Source of the DNA: Arcuatula senhousia
Lineage: Eukaryota; Mollusca; Bivalvia; Mytilida; Mytilidae
Reading direction: 5' to 3'
DNA length: 64,000 nt
Assembly (NCBI GenBank): GCA_963971305.1
Contig: OZ020303.1
Span: forward strand, 18,225,184 to 18,289,183
Positions within the stretch are counted from its first letter, which is position 1; each line of letters starts with the position of its first letter. Position numbers and translations under genes: made by a program. This document shows, one piece after another, positions 11,155 through 22,066 of this stretch. The notes beneath the pieces are model-generated. The model was not told the origin of the DNA and made no database searches. It saw only the letters and a list, made by a program, of their open reading frames with translations.

Positions 11155-12020
11155 AGGGTCAAGGTTCGTTTATATTGATGATGTCCTTTCACTAAACAAT
11201 CCTCGATTTGGTGACTATTTACATCTCATATATCCGAAGGAACTTGAGATAAAGGACACTACAGATTCTAGGAGGTCCGCTTCATATTTGGATCTATTTC
11301 TCGAAATTGACACACAAGGAAGGCTTTGTACAAGGCTCTATGACAAACGTGATGACTTCAATTTTCCAATAGTTAACTTTCCCTTTCTGTGTAGCAACAT
11401 TCCGTCCGCTCCAGCATATGGAGTTTACGTATCACAATTGATTCGTTATTCCAGAGCATGTGGGGAGTACAACGACTTCCTTGATAGAGCTGCACGGCTG
11501 ACAAGCAAATTGTTAACAAAGGGGTACGTTGCTCCCAGGTTGTTGTCATCACTCAAGAAATTTTACGGACGACATCATGTGCTTGTATACAAATACGGGA
11601 TTTCTATCTCTCAGATGAGCACAGATGTTGGTTTGACATAGAGTTTTGTAATGTCATCCTTTCCGGATTTGACCAACACTTAATCGATCTTTGGCAACGT
11701 GACGGGTGTGCTATAGCAAGCAGGAACTGCTTACTCTTCCGGAGCACCTGAGTTCACTCTCGTTTCGACTTGAGTTCGCGTTGCTGAATGCAGTAGTTGT
11801 TATGTATGTGTGTGTTTTATGTTCTTATGTGATTTTTTTTTTGTTGTGATGATTTTTTGTCTGCCGGTTTTGTCCTTGTCTTTACGGTTTTATGATACTG
11901 ATTAACCCTTTGGTACACCTTTGCTTCTTTCGACAAGCCTCTTTTTTGTTGGTTGCACTTTGGTTCTCGATCCAAAATTATGCCGGAAGCAAACCCTGGG
12001 CATGTAAAAAACAAAAAATC
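11155..12020 (+). mobile_element. YIDD-type retroelement, 5'-truncated copy (RT C-terminal half)
   Basis: An open frame runs from about 11163 to a stop at 11641. It begins at the catalytic box VYIDDVLSLNN of a reverse transcriptase and continues through KELEIKDTTD, YDKRDDFNFPIVNFPFL and SAPAYGVYVSQLIRYSRAC. The trailing region contains CTTACTCTTCCGGAGCACCT. The family is repeated several times in this window and, from memory, in bivalves and cnidarians generally. I suspect a Penelope-like affiliation, but the clade is unresolved. RT motifs upstream of YIDD are missing, so it cannot be active. Confidence 0.8.
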
Positions 12021-13820
12021 TTATAGCATCAACATGATGAAGAATGCATAACTCAATCAATGCATGATGCATCTGATCTATGTTCAACCCTTGATGTACA
12101 AAGGTAATAAGTCTTCGAATCTCTGACAGCAGGTAATAAAAGAGTAACCTTGCTTAAGTACTGGGCATACTATATTTAACAGGGGACTAGAACATGGCTA
12201 GTCAACTTGAGGTTATCCAAAATTCATTTATGACTGCAAATTAAGAAAAAAAATTACAAGCCAGGTTGGTCTTCGGTGTGACACAGATCTGATTTCTGAT
12301 GTTCTGAAAACCTTACCACCAAAAGTTTGGTAAAAAAAACATTTGCAACATAATGGCAAGATACGAGATAATGTAAGTATTAAAATTTGGTCAAGCTTGA
12401 CCACCGAATGATCGTAACTTCGCCTAAGTTTTCTAGCAGTACAAAATGTATGCGTTAAAATGAAAATTTTATGCATCTCGAAAACATAACAAATGATTCG
12501 ATAGAAAATAATTCTTATGAATAAATTTCAGAATCGACTGTCATTTTATCTGAAGATTGTCAAAATGTTTTAATGAACAAAAAACCAATAGAAATCTAGA
12601 ACATGCAATTATAACTAGCCTTGTAGGGCTTTCAATGATATTTATAGACATCTATTGCCTGAACGGAAAGTTATTGTTTTCACCCGAGCTCTAGGAGGAA
12701 TGTTTTTAATGGGACCTTAAAAGATCTGTTTATTACTTACTTCATGAAATAATTAGTACTTACTTAAGATGTAAAGTTATTTCATTACTTGTGCCTAATA
12801 AGAGCAAAATAAACCCTTGAAAGACACGTCATCGTGTGCTAATTAGTTAGAAGAAAAGGATATGTTATGGTTTTAATTTCTGTTATTACCAGTATATCAT
12901 GGTCAAGTCTGATAACTCACAGCATGTAGCTACAAAACATACAGAATGATGTTACAATCCGGCCCCAAGTCATCAAAAACCCTAGATACGTGTAAAAGGA
13001 CCTTCGTACAAACAACAGAAACAGCCAGGCGCACAGATATGTATATATATCGTTCTGTATCAAAAAGAAATAACAGACTGAGTTATAACACAGCATATTA
13101 TGAACGGCACTGTCTTAAAAAAGAATACCCCCCCATCCCCAAAAAGGGCTCAAAATTTACCGTCTGGGCGGTAGTATCTGATTTGAACTAGATTAACGAA
13201 TAAGACATATTAAAAGGCCGTTTTAAAACCAAGCTTTCTTTCAAACATTTGATGAATCGAATATCTAACGATGTCTAGACTAAAAACTCAAGTTCAGTTT
13301 TTGGTCATTAATAACTAGGACATAAATGACATCCAAGAAAAATCATTTTTATTCATATACATGTCGTAATAAAAGCTCTTCAGCTCGCTGGTTTTCATTT
13401 CCTGGGTTGGAGACCACGCTTTACCTTAATTACATTATTATTTTCCCTAATACTGGGCGATCAGTGACAGAAATTAATAGAGAGTGGTACGCAGGAAATC
13501 ATGCTGTCTAAAAACATCAGTAAAAGCCATCGATTTGGGAGAAAACAATGAATATAAATAAAACTTGTCAACATTGGGTACGGGGAAGCACTGAGTAATA
13601 AATTTGGTCTTGTTTCGATTAATTAAAAGTCACTTTACCGATTTGTGGTTATAAATTTGGTCAATGATGGTTTAAAGTCTGAGTATGTGTACCAGTAACT
13701 TATGTATATCTCCCCAAAATTAAAGCAAATACACTTTTTAACCCTTAATTAACGGATAGTCTTTGTAAATTTGTATTGCAAACTAAAATATGCACTGTTA
13801 AGCACAATTTCACATGTTTA
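12021..13820. other. Unannotated AT-rich stretch
   Basis: I see no exon with paired splice signals and no repeat that I can match elsewhere in the window. Short ORFs here lack recognisable motifs. Confidence 0.45.
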
Positions 13821-13823
13821 TAA

Positions 13824-15913
13824 TGCTGGCGTCACACTGTCCCGATTTTGACATACGATGGACACACGAATGTGAAAATTTCAACTTCGTGCGAAGTTAG
13901 TCCCGAACTTGCTAAAAATCAAAATCAAAACCGAAGGGCCAGTATACGATTAGAACCGATGGCTAAGCGATCGGAAAAGTAGCACATACGAATAGCTGCG
14001 AACCGATTACGAAGTTGTTACGATGTTATCAAGATTAGTCGAGAATTAGATCTAAAGGAGACACGAATTTATACGACGGCTGTACGACGTCGTGTTTAGC
14101 ATACGATGGTTCTACGAGCATCACGATGGGTATACGGTAATAACGCGATTTGCAATAAGATTATATAATTTAGTCTATATAAATTGTCCTTTGCAGCCTC
14201 TAATTAGTATTTATGGATAATAAGTTAAAACGATGGCTCTCCAAGCAAACCCCTGCTGTCCCTGATGTCGATCAGTAAGAGTAGATAAGACATTTGATCT
14301 CAAGCTAATATGTAGAGCCTGTTAAGATAGAACAAAAAAGATGACGCTACTTTATCTTGTTTTGTTCGTGTTAGTTGACCGAAGCACACATAATCTGAAA
14401 ACAAGAATAATATGTTGTAACTATGAAGAAAGTTCAACAATTTTAGCTGTTGCGAACGATTCTTGAACAAAGCGTGTCCACCTTATAATATATAACTTCG
14501 TTACCGGTCCTATACCGGTATCTAAGTCAAAATGTCCCGTAAATATTTTCGGACCGAAACGGAATGTAAACTTGATCTCAGTAACCTGTAATGGTGGACT
14601 GGCATACAGTACACACCAAAAAGCAGTTTAATAACTATAGTTAAGGGTTTAGAGAAAAGTGTGGGAAACTGATATTTCAGTGAAATTCCAAAGTTCAAAG
14701 GGTCCTAACTCTGTAAACAATTGCGGACCGGAACAACGCGTTAACTTGATCTTTAACTCATCATGGTAAGACTCACATACCAAAAATCAGTTTAAAGTTT
14801 AATATCTATATAAAAGGTTTAACAAAAAGTGTGAAAAAGTTATTGTGACAGCGAGACGGCCGGGTCGGACAGACACACAAACAGGCAGACGGAGTGCAAA
14901 CCTAAAGTCCCCTTCGGCTTTTGTCGGTAGGGGACTGATAAAAACTAAAGTAAGTTTAAAATGTTTAAAACTTTATTTCTGATATTGAAATTTAAGTATT
15001 AAAAGGTGCCACAAAAGCCTAGACGAGGACGTGAAAGAGAGAAGCGCCTGGCTGGAAAGAAAAGGACGAAAAGAAAAGCGTCAGAAGATTCTAGATCCAG
15101 ACTGTCTTTGCTTTGTTTTGTCTTTTCTTCTTGTACTTTTGAGACTGATCATTCTAGTTTCATTTTTTTTTTATTTCCTTTATCAATTTTTCGAAACTAA
15201 AAAAATTATGAATAAAGAATTTATGCGGATACTTGTATCATAAGCTGCTGTCTTGTAAGTTTTCCTCCTGCTGCATTTTAATTATGATGAAAAAAACAGA
15301 GCTATACATGTACTAACTTTTCTTTTTCTAAACGATTTATTGTAACATGCCCCTAACTGAAATGGGTTACTAAATGTCCCTATAAGGCACTTTTGACACG
15401 TTATATATTTTTTTTACTTCTAAAATCGTACTGCTTTGACCAGTGCCGTGTTTCCATCTCCATGCCATTACTCTATGCCATTACATTAGTTACGACGGAT
15501 ATACGAATACAAAGCGAGGTCTTCGCGACGCCGTGTTTCCTTCGCACCACCTTCGCAGAGCTTCTTGTTTTATTCGTGCCGCCATCGTACGATAAATTAA
15601 TCCGACGACACTTAGAAGGCAACACGAAATCAGAAGATGCTCTCACGAAGGCATTACGATAGAAAGGATGAATTAACGAACACAACAAGAACAAGGACCT
15701 TCGCACGAACCTTCGGGAGTTTTTTAACATGTTAAAAAATTAGGAAGGCATTACGAAGTTGCTCCCGAAGTTGGAATATTTCAGCCGATGGTGCTACGAT
15801 GGTAAAAGATGGCAACACGAATAGCGCGATTTGAATACGATCACTCCCGATTTTGAAAATATCCATAATCGTGTTTCCATCGGGGTCAAAATCGGGATAG
15901 TGTGACGCCAGCA
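13824..15913. mobile_element. 2,090-bp Harbinger-like non-autonomous TIR element
   Basis: The left end TGCTGGCGTCACACTGTCCC is matched at the right end by the inverse, with one mismatch over about 29 bp (through GATTTTGAC). Both sides are bordered by TAA (13821-13823 and 15914-15916). A 3-bp TWA duplication is the mark of PIF/Harbinger transposons. Just inside both ends there are many degenerate ACGA/ATACGA motifs (13860-14150 and 15480-15880), probably subterminal repeats. No transposase is seen. A second repeat (about 14470-14940, see separate entry) lies inside. Confidence 0.7.
14470..14940 (+). repeat. Dispersed repeat nested in the Harbinger-like element
   Basis: Two related blocks occur in tandem, each with a GGACCG-type core (TTTTCGGACCGAAACGGAAT; AATTGCGGACCGGAACAACG) followed by AACTTGATCT and TCAGTTTAA. 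The unit ends with CAGACACACAAACAGGCAGA and a hairpin, AGTCCCCTTCGGC through GTCGGTAGGGGACT. No ORF is present. I take it as a separate short repeat that inserted in the larger element. Confidence 0.5.
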
Positions 15914-15916
15914 TAA

Positions 15917-17241
15917 CAAACAAAACGATTTTTTAATGTTCATTACACGACATCTAAAAAATTATGTTTTTTGTACAAAAATATGGTCTTCGAAAAGTAT
16001 GGTCCCCTGAAGCTCAAAACTTTTAATTAATTGTCAAATCACACTTGAAAAGGTAAATCATAATCAAAAGATTGGTACTGTATCGTCAAAGAGTCAATTT
16101 CGAGTATGTTCATCTTTAGCACAAATGACTGCTGGAATCCTTGTTTTTGTACTACCAGTTTGGTGTCTTTTTTCCTAAAGAGTTATCTCCAGCTTTTCAA
16201 GGCGAAAATGTGCTTTTAACCGAAAGCTAATATCCTTCCAGTCACATATTGAAGAATTAAAACTGACCAAATTCATGAAATTTAGAAATTATTTCAAATC
16301 ATCGAAAAGCACAAAAAGTCTAGGGGTGCTTAACTTTTTTCCAGGTGTATACATTTGAAACACATACAAAGCAAAATTTGTTTAGTATTTAGAATAGCTC
16401 TAACCCAACGATTAGATTAATTTCTTTCCTAAAATACAAACCCACATATAGAAAGTCCAGTTTTATTCGAAACTCTTTTAAAGATAAAAGAGTTAGCTTA
16501 ATTTAAGACGTTACTTTTGTTTTAAAATCACATTTAACTGTTTTTAATCTTATTGCATGCTTTGAAATGACCAGAAAGGAATAATTACGGGTTAAAGTTT
16601 TTTTTTCATTATTGCTAATTTTTGTAAGCTTTTTCATAAAAAAATCTGTACGGTACCAAAGTGGTTTTGTTTGGGTAAGGAGGAAACTGGTGACCATGTT
16701 AAATATTGTTTTGATATTCATATTCAGTACTTATTCATTGAAACATTATCAGATTTAAACGTAAACTTTCTTTTGCAATCTGCGCCTCAATATTTGTTTG
16801 CTTTAGAAGTGAACAAATCTAGCTATGATTTTTTTTTACTTTCTACTTGACAAGGACCCATGCCATTATGGTAATCCACTGTCAGAGAAGGATTTACTGA
16901 CTTGTAACATGTATTCTATCTTTGAAGCCAATGTCATGAGTCCAAATAGTGGCAAAAGCAATAGTCATAAAACAACACGAAACAAGCGCATAACAAATTA
17001 TACACGCAACACAACAAAAATACAATCAGAAACATGAATACGTCATACTCTGGTGAGCCGGTAAATACTTTTGTCATAATTTTAATAACTTTTTATTATC
17101 AATAGGAAGATTTTTATCATTATCTGAAGCTATATGATTAAACTCAGACAGTATGAAATTCGATAACTTTAACAAGGAATTAAACCGAAACATGTTGCTC
17201 AATCAGAAAAAAATACTGCTAATTACAATAGACTAATCTTA
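15917..17241. other. Unannotated AT-rich stretch
   Basis: Nothing is recognised. An ORF at 16825-17037 (70 residues) has a plausible start but no motif and no partner exon, and I do not call it a gene. Confidence 0.45.
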
Positions 17242-17327
17242 CTTGTAGCAGTGGTTTGATGGCCGGCCAATAGAAGCACAAATTTTCCGACTCATGGTTT
17301 TCACTGTGTTGTCCTCCTTGTTCCAGC
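17242..17327 (-). CDS. Candidate 86-bp exon, possibly cytochrome P450-like (I-helix motif)
   Basis: On the minus strand, CGTAG precedes an 86-bp GC-richer block that ends at a good donor, CAA|GTAAGATT. Two frames are open. One reads ...SENFVLLLAGHQTTAT. This resembles the P450 I-helix signature AGx(E/D)TT, with the acidic residue replaced by Gln. The other reads WNKEDNTVKTMSRK and onward. The acceptor has a poor pyrimidine tract. If the P450 reading is right, it is one exon of a larger gene or a decayed copy. No neighbouring P450 exon is visible, so confidence is low. Confidence 0.3.
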
Positions 17328-18572
17328 CTACGTAATCCGATTTTACCAAGTATAAACAATACACAGTAACATCCCAATAACTCAAATTAAAATTTAATCA
17401 AATTATTTCATTACGTCTTATTGTGTGTTTTCATTATCTAAAGTAAACCTGTTTTCAGCTTTGATAAGTGAAAACCACTTTCTGTGGAATAGTTATTCAT
17501 TAATGTAAAGAATACGGCTATGTTCAGATTAATCTTTCATAAAAGTTTCGTATTAAAATAAATGGTACCATAATATACGCTGGGGATTTAGATTGAAGGC
17601 AAAAAATGTTCATGCAGAAGGAGTTTAAGCTTCCATGATCAATGTATAGAATTGGGTTCGATTTTTTTCTGTAATTTTCTTGTTGGAAAGGTGAATTGAA
17701 TAGAATCCCGTAGCTCTAGTTGGATCATAAACTGTAGTTTTATCTTTCGTGTATGACAGAAACAACCGAGCTATACAAAAAGTCAGTAATACCAAACATG
17801 GCTAGTCAATTTACATGTATATGACTTAAAGACCCCATTGTCTATGAACTTTCTTTAGCGTACAATTCTTATAGCACCAGTGTGACATTTTTTCTTTAGC
17901 AAAAATAATGATCACAAACATGTCAATCAATGAAATGTTTTGTAAAAAATAAAAGACCAAAAAATACAACATTCCATCGGGTATGGGATTTCAATAAAAC
18001 GGTTGTAAATAACACTGATTATTGTATCTTGTTTTGAAAAAAGGTAGTTCTTATAAAGGTACTTATATCTCAAGACAGATAGTATAAATTTCCATTTATC
18101 AAACCAAAAAAAGTACAATTTCTGGATAAGCATTTCTAGATTTAAAAAAAAGTTGATAAATAAAATCCCTATGTTACAGACATTGTTTAAAAATGTTCAA
18201 GCGACCGTCTTCTGGTCCAACCAATGAATCTAAGGACCAAATAAAATTGTTGTATAGACTTTTTTTTCATTTCGGACAGACCCATATAATAATAGTAATA
18301 TAGACTTTCTTTACCCTCTCAAGACGGTATCAAATAAACCTATTTTATCGACTAATTTCCAGGACAGGACCAAATAAAAATTGTCAGTATATTGACTTTT
18401 ACCACTCCGGAAAGAATCATTATAAACGTGTTACTAGTATGTACGCTCATTTTCAATCTGAACAGGGCCCAATAAATTATTATATTGACTCATTTCCCAC
18501 CCGGACAGGACAATTGTTGAATTGCTATTTTAATATATTTCTCGACTCCATTTAGGTCATACAGACTAAATA
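17328..18572. other. Unannotated AT-rich stretch
   Basis: Mostly AT-rich. From about 18200 to 18550 there are repeated short blocks around GGACAGGACCAAATAAAA-like phrases (near 18235, 18363 and 18463), perhaps a decayed tandem repeat. No gene is seen. Confidence 0.4.
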
Positions 18573-18724
18573 TTCGACATGCTTGACTTTCTAATAGACA
18601 ATATATTTGTCCAGTTTGGTGGACGTGTTTTTCAGCAAACAATAGGGATTCCAATGGGTACTAATTGTGCACCTTTGCTTGCTGATTTGTTTCTTCATTC
18701 ATATGAAGCAGTTTTCTAACAATC
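18573..18724 (+). mobile_element. YIDD-type retroelement, RT palm part 5' of an insertion
   Basis: The plus frame encodes FDMLDFLIDNIFVQFGGRVF and then QQTIGIPMGTNCAPLLADLF and LHSYEAVF, an RT palm motif (GIPMGTNCAPLLADLF) that lies upstream of the catalytic YIDD box. The frame ends abruptly at 18724, where foreign sequence starts. Coding resumes at about 19745. This fills part of what is missing in the copy at 11155. Confidence 0.8.
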
Positions 18725-19744
18725 TAATAAAAGATATTACACTGTGGCTTGTAAATGAATTAATAAAAGAATTAACTAGAAGGTAAAACCACATTCAAAC
18801 AGGTAAAATCCAAACAAACAAATCACAATAAAAGGTAAAAATTAAAACAAACAGTAATGGAAAGGTACCCAAATTTTCAGACCTCACGTCCTCCAGAGGA
18901 AATAAAAGAGAAGTGCAGTAGACACATCAACTAACGAGAACCGAGACCCATGGGTACATCACAAGTGGAAAAGACTAAAAGTTCGTTTATAATGACCAAA
19001 TATGTTTGGGAATACATATGTAATCAAAGTGTATACCAGGTAGCTTTTGTCGTTTTATATTGATGCCAAAAGGTTGAAATGTTCCTAACATTTGACAATT
19101 CTCTGCTCAAGAAGTTGTCTTTGTTTTTGCCAGTAAAATTTTCAAGGAGAACGGTTAAATGCATATCATGTACGCTGTGGTTCGCAAACAAAAGTGCTGA
19201 CCGACTGAGCAATCTTCCCATTTAAGAACACTACGTCTGTGTTCGGCAAATGTGTCTCTTAGTCAACGACAAGTCTCACCTGCCTACGTAGATTTTAAAG
19301 CACGTTTTCAGAAATGCAGGTCAATCCGTTCTTCAACTTGAATGTGTTTGAGGAACCGACTATATCCTGAGTCTCCGAAGTTAAGTCACATATGACACAA
19401 ATGTAAACACACGTTGTAAACACAGTCGACATGTGTTGAAGCTTCCAGGACAATGGATTTGAAGTTACGCACCAAAATGTTACGTATAGCAATGTTGTGA
19501 GGATGGTATGTTATAACCAAGGGTATACGGTCATGCTTGCTTTCAGTCCTGGGTTCCAAAGCTTGGGGTCGTGCCACCTGAGAAACTGAGTCGATGGTTT
19601 TATCCAAGATGTTATCAGGATATCACTTTTTGACAAATAATGATTTCATAGTTATAATCTGAACTCTGATGTCATCTTCGTTGCTGCAAATACGTTTAAG
19701 TCTCAGAATCTGAGACTTAGGAATGGATTTTTGAAGCTTACAAT
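18725..19744 (-). mobile_element. 3' part of a second retroelement inserted in the RT gene
   Basis: About 1.0 kb interrupts the YIDD-type RT frame. Its plus-strand start (TAATAAAAGAT, then GTGGCTTGTAAATGA, then GAAGGTAAAACCACATT) matches the fragment at 28833-29060. On the minus strand, broken frames between 19607 and 19024 contain IPLVITYHPHNIAIRNIL, then NHSVHDMHLTVLLENF. These resemble the linker and GIY-YIG-type endonuclease region of Penelope-like elements. Frames are broken by stops. The Penelope-like reading is moderate; the insertion itself is clear from the split RT domain. Confidence 0.6.
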
Positions 19745-20510
19745 CTCATCTTGACAAAAAAAAAGATAGTAGACTAGCCCTCTCTTTTAACCTTTCCTTC
19801 CGTTATATTGATGATGCTTTTTCATTGAACAATTCTCGATTTGGTGACTTTTTCCATCTTATATATTCTCAGGAACTTGAGATAAAGGACATAACGGATC
19901 CTAAGAAGTCTGCTTCATATTTAGACTGTACATCCCGAAATAGACTCTCAATTAAGGAAAACTTTCAACAAAACTTTTTGAAAACTTCAACCCCTCATTC
20001 GTCACCTTTCTCTTCTTGTGTAGCAACATTCCGTCCGCTCTAGCTTATAGAGTTTATGTATCACAATTGATTCGTTACTCCAAAGCTAGTGGGAATTACG
20101 TCGATTTCTTGGCAAGGCGTCACGTCTGACACAAAAATTGCTAACATAGGGATATGTTGCTCCTCGGTTGCTGTCTTCACTCAAGAAATTTTACGGAAGA
20201 CATCTGCACTCATAGACAAATATGGGATTTCTTTCCCGCAGATGAATGCAGATGTTGGTTTATCATAGGATTTTGTTTTGACACACTGAATAGGAAATTG
20301 GAAGCGCGACGGCTTACTCTTCCGGAGCACCTGAGTTCACTCTCTTTGCGACTTGAGTTCGCGTAGTTGATTTCTGTTATGTTGATTTGGTGGGTTTTTG
20401 TGTGTGTTTTGTGTTTCTTTGTGCTATTGTCGTTCGTGTTTACTGGTTTTGTCGTTGCCCTTTCGGACTTTTGACAATCATTAGTGCCTCTTTGCATCTC
20501 TATTTTTATA
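19745..20510 (+). mobile_element. YIDD-type retroelement, RT C-terminal half and 3' region
   Basis: The frame reads LALSFNLSFRYIDDAFSLNN (note YIDDAF rather than YIDDVL), then SRFGDFFHLIYSQELEIKD. It breaks near 19935-20000 by frameshift and picks up again at VATFRPL/AYRVYVSQLIRYSKASG. The trailing region shares CTTACTCTTCCGGAGCACCT and the TTGCCCTTTCGGACTTTTG block with the copies at 10600 and 11155. It is a dead copy. Confidence 0.75.
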
Positions 20511-21539
20511 CTGCAACTTGGCTGTATGGTTATTGCTAAATTAACTATAATTCTATCAATTGCAAGCTTAGTGAAAAAGTAGCACGGAAATGGGGAAGTG
20601 TTGAGACAAAAAGCAGAAAACATTTTGATAGTCATGGAATGGAGTTGGCTATTTGTACACACGCACACATACTTTTTTCAGCCTGACGTGTTTGTTTTAT
20701 TCTCCAATATGTTTACACATTTCGGCGTCTTGTTTTGTATACTGCAATAACTAATCCTAGCACAAAATGGAATTTTACGTAGGATGGGTAACAAACCCTC
20801 TAGATACCACGGTCTAGGTGAAAGAGTTTGCTTATTTGCAAACTGTACATGTAAATAAAATAAATGACTTCTTGTTAATATTTGTGAATTAATTGAAGTC
20901 TGCATATATACCCTTATGACAAATGTAATCTGATTCATTACACAATCATCCTGATGTAAACTAGTTTAAAGGCAAATTGGATAAACACAAATGTCATCAA
21001 TATAGATATAAAGGGCAGTAAAAAACTGTTGAAGAGTTTCCTTACTTGGACTTGGAATTCAGAAAAATTAGCGTTGATTGGTGCAAGTTTATTAAAGAGT
21101 TCCATGATTTATGTGATTTTCTGGCGCTGAAATGTAGTTTCCATAGTTACGGAACGCCGTCTATCGATATTAATTTTATCAAAAGTTGGAATAGATAAGT
21201 CTCCACCTGAAGCCGTCAGAAGATCAATAGGTCTTTGATTTTAATCTATCAACAACCTGCCATAAGAGTACTTGTACAGCCTTAACAAGAACTTAATTGA
21301 CGACTGCAAATACGAAATGCTTGATTGCAAATCGAAAAATTGGAAATGGAGTGGCATCAGCCTGGTGGTGTTATCGGTATACTGCTATTACAGCTAGCTG
21401 TGTTCTAGAGAGTTCCTCTACCGTTCGTTTGTTCTTGTTGTCTTTTGTCCAGTGTTCTCTCTAGTGATATTGAACGTTGATCGATTTGATTTTTATCAAA
21501 TGTGTGTTATTTTTGTGCTTTGTTTGGGATTATTGATAG
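20511..21539. other. Unannotated stretch
   Basis: No gene is recognised. The part from about 21350 to 21530 is less AT-rich and contains GTCCAGTGTTCTCTCTAGTG, which I believe is part of a dispersed bivalve repeat, but I found no second copy in the window. Confidence 0.4.
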
Positions 21540-21970
21540 GAGCAAAGTTGGGCCCCAAAAAAAACTATTTAAACCCCGCCACATTTTATATGTGCCTGTC
21601 TTAAGCCAGGAATTTTTGACAAAACGTGTTCCTTGTTTATAAAGGAGACCTATCTTTGACTATTTTAGGACTTGATTTGAATTATATGGTTTTTTTTTAC
21701 CATCGGCCGATTGCAGAACGGCGAGCAGCCTGCTGGTCTCGTTGAAGGCTGCTGGCGGTTTTCCATCGTTATTTTTTTTTCTAAATTACCGTTTATTATG
21801 TGAGCTGTGTCGCATACACTTATTGTACATCTCATTATTTTCTATTCAATACTATGTTGTGCTAAATGCGTTGCACAAAAAGCTTAAGGTAACTTACTTG
21901 TGTACAATAACTTTATTAATAAAGGTATTAACAAAATTAACGAACAGAGATTATCGATAATCTGACATCA
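21540..21970 (+). repeat. Dispersed repeat (TTTAAACCCCGCCA and CTCGTTGAAGGCTGCT)
   Basis: It contains TTTAAACCCCGCCACATTTT, CCTGTCTTAAGCCAGGAATT, then CTCGTTGAAGGCTGCTGGCG and a GTGTCGCATACACTTATT block. The second half is repeated at 62237-62465 and in part at 37565-37640. The first half resembles 31787-31870. There is no coding capacity and no clear ends. Confidence 0.6.
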
Positions 21971-22066
21971 CCGAGATAAGCCAATAAATTACCGGAAAAA
22001 ATAAAGACCACAACATCCTTTCTTCACAGCAACGTTGTTTTCAGTTCAGTTTTGTTTTCGTTTTTT

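Noticed and set aside
13824..15913. Basic ORF at 15006-15200 as a transposase or DNA-binding protein
   Set aside because: Short, Lys/Arg-rich from a purine-rich run, two overlapping frames and no motif.
17300..17350. Plus-strand acceptor-like CTCCTTGTTCCAG followed by a 27-bp block and GTATAAAC
   Set aside because: It overlaps the more coding-like minus-strand candidate and gives too short an exon without other support.
20210..20668. 152-codon minus ORF
   Set aside because: It lies antisense over the 3' region of the YIDD-type retroelement and has no motif.
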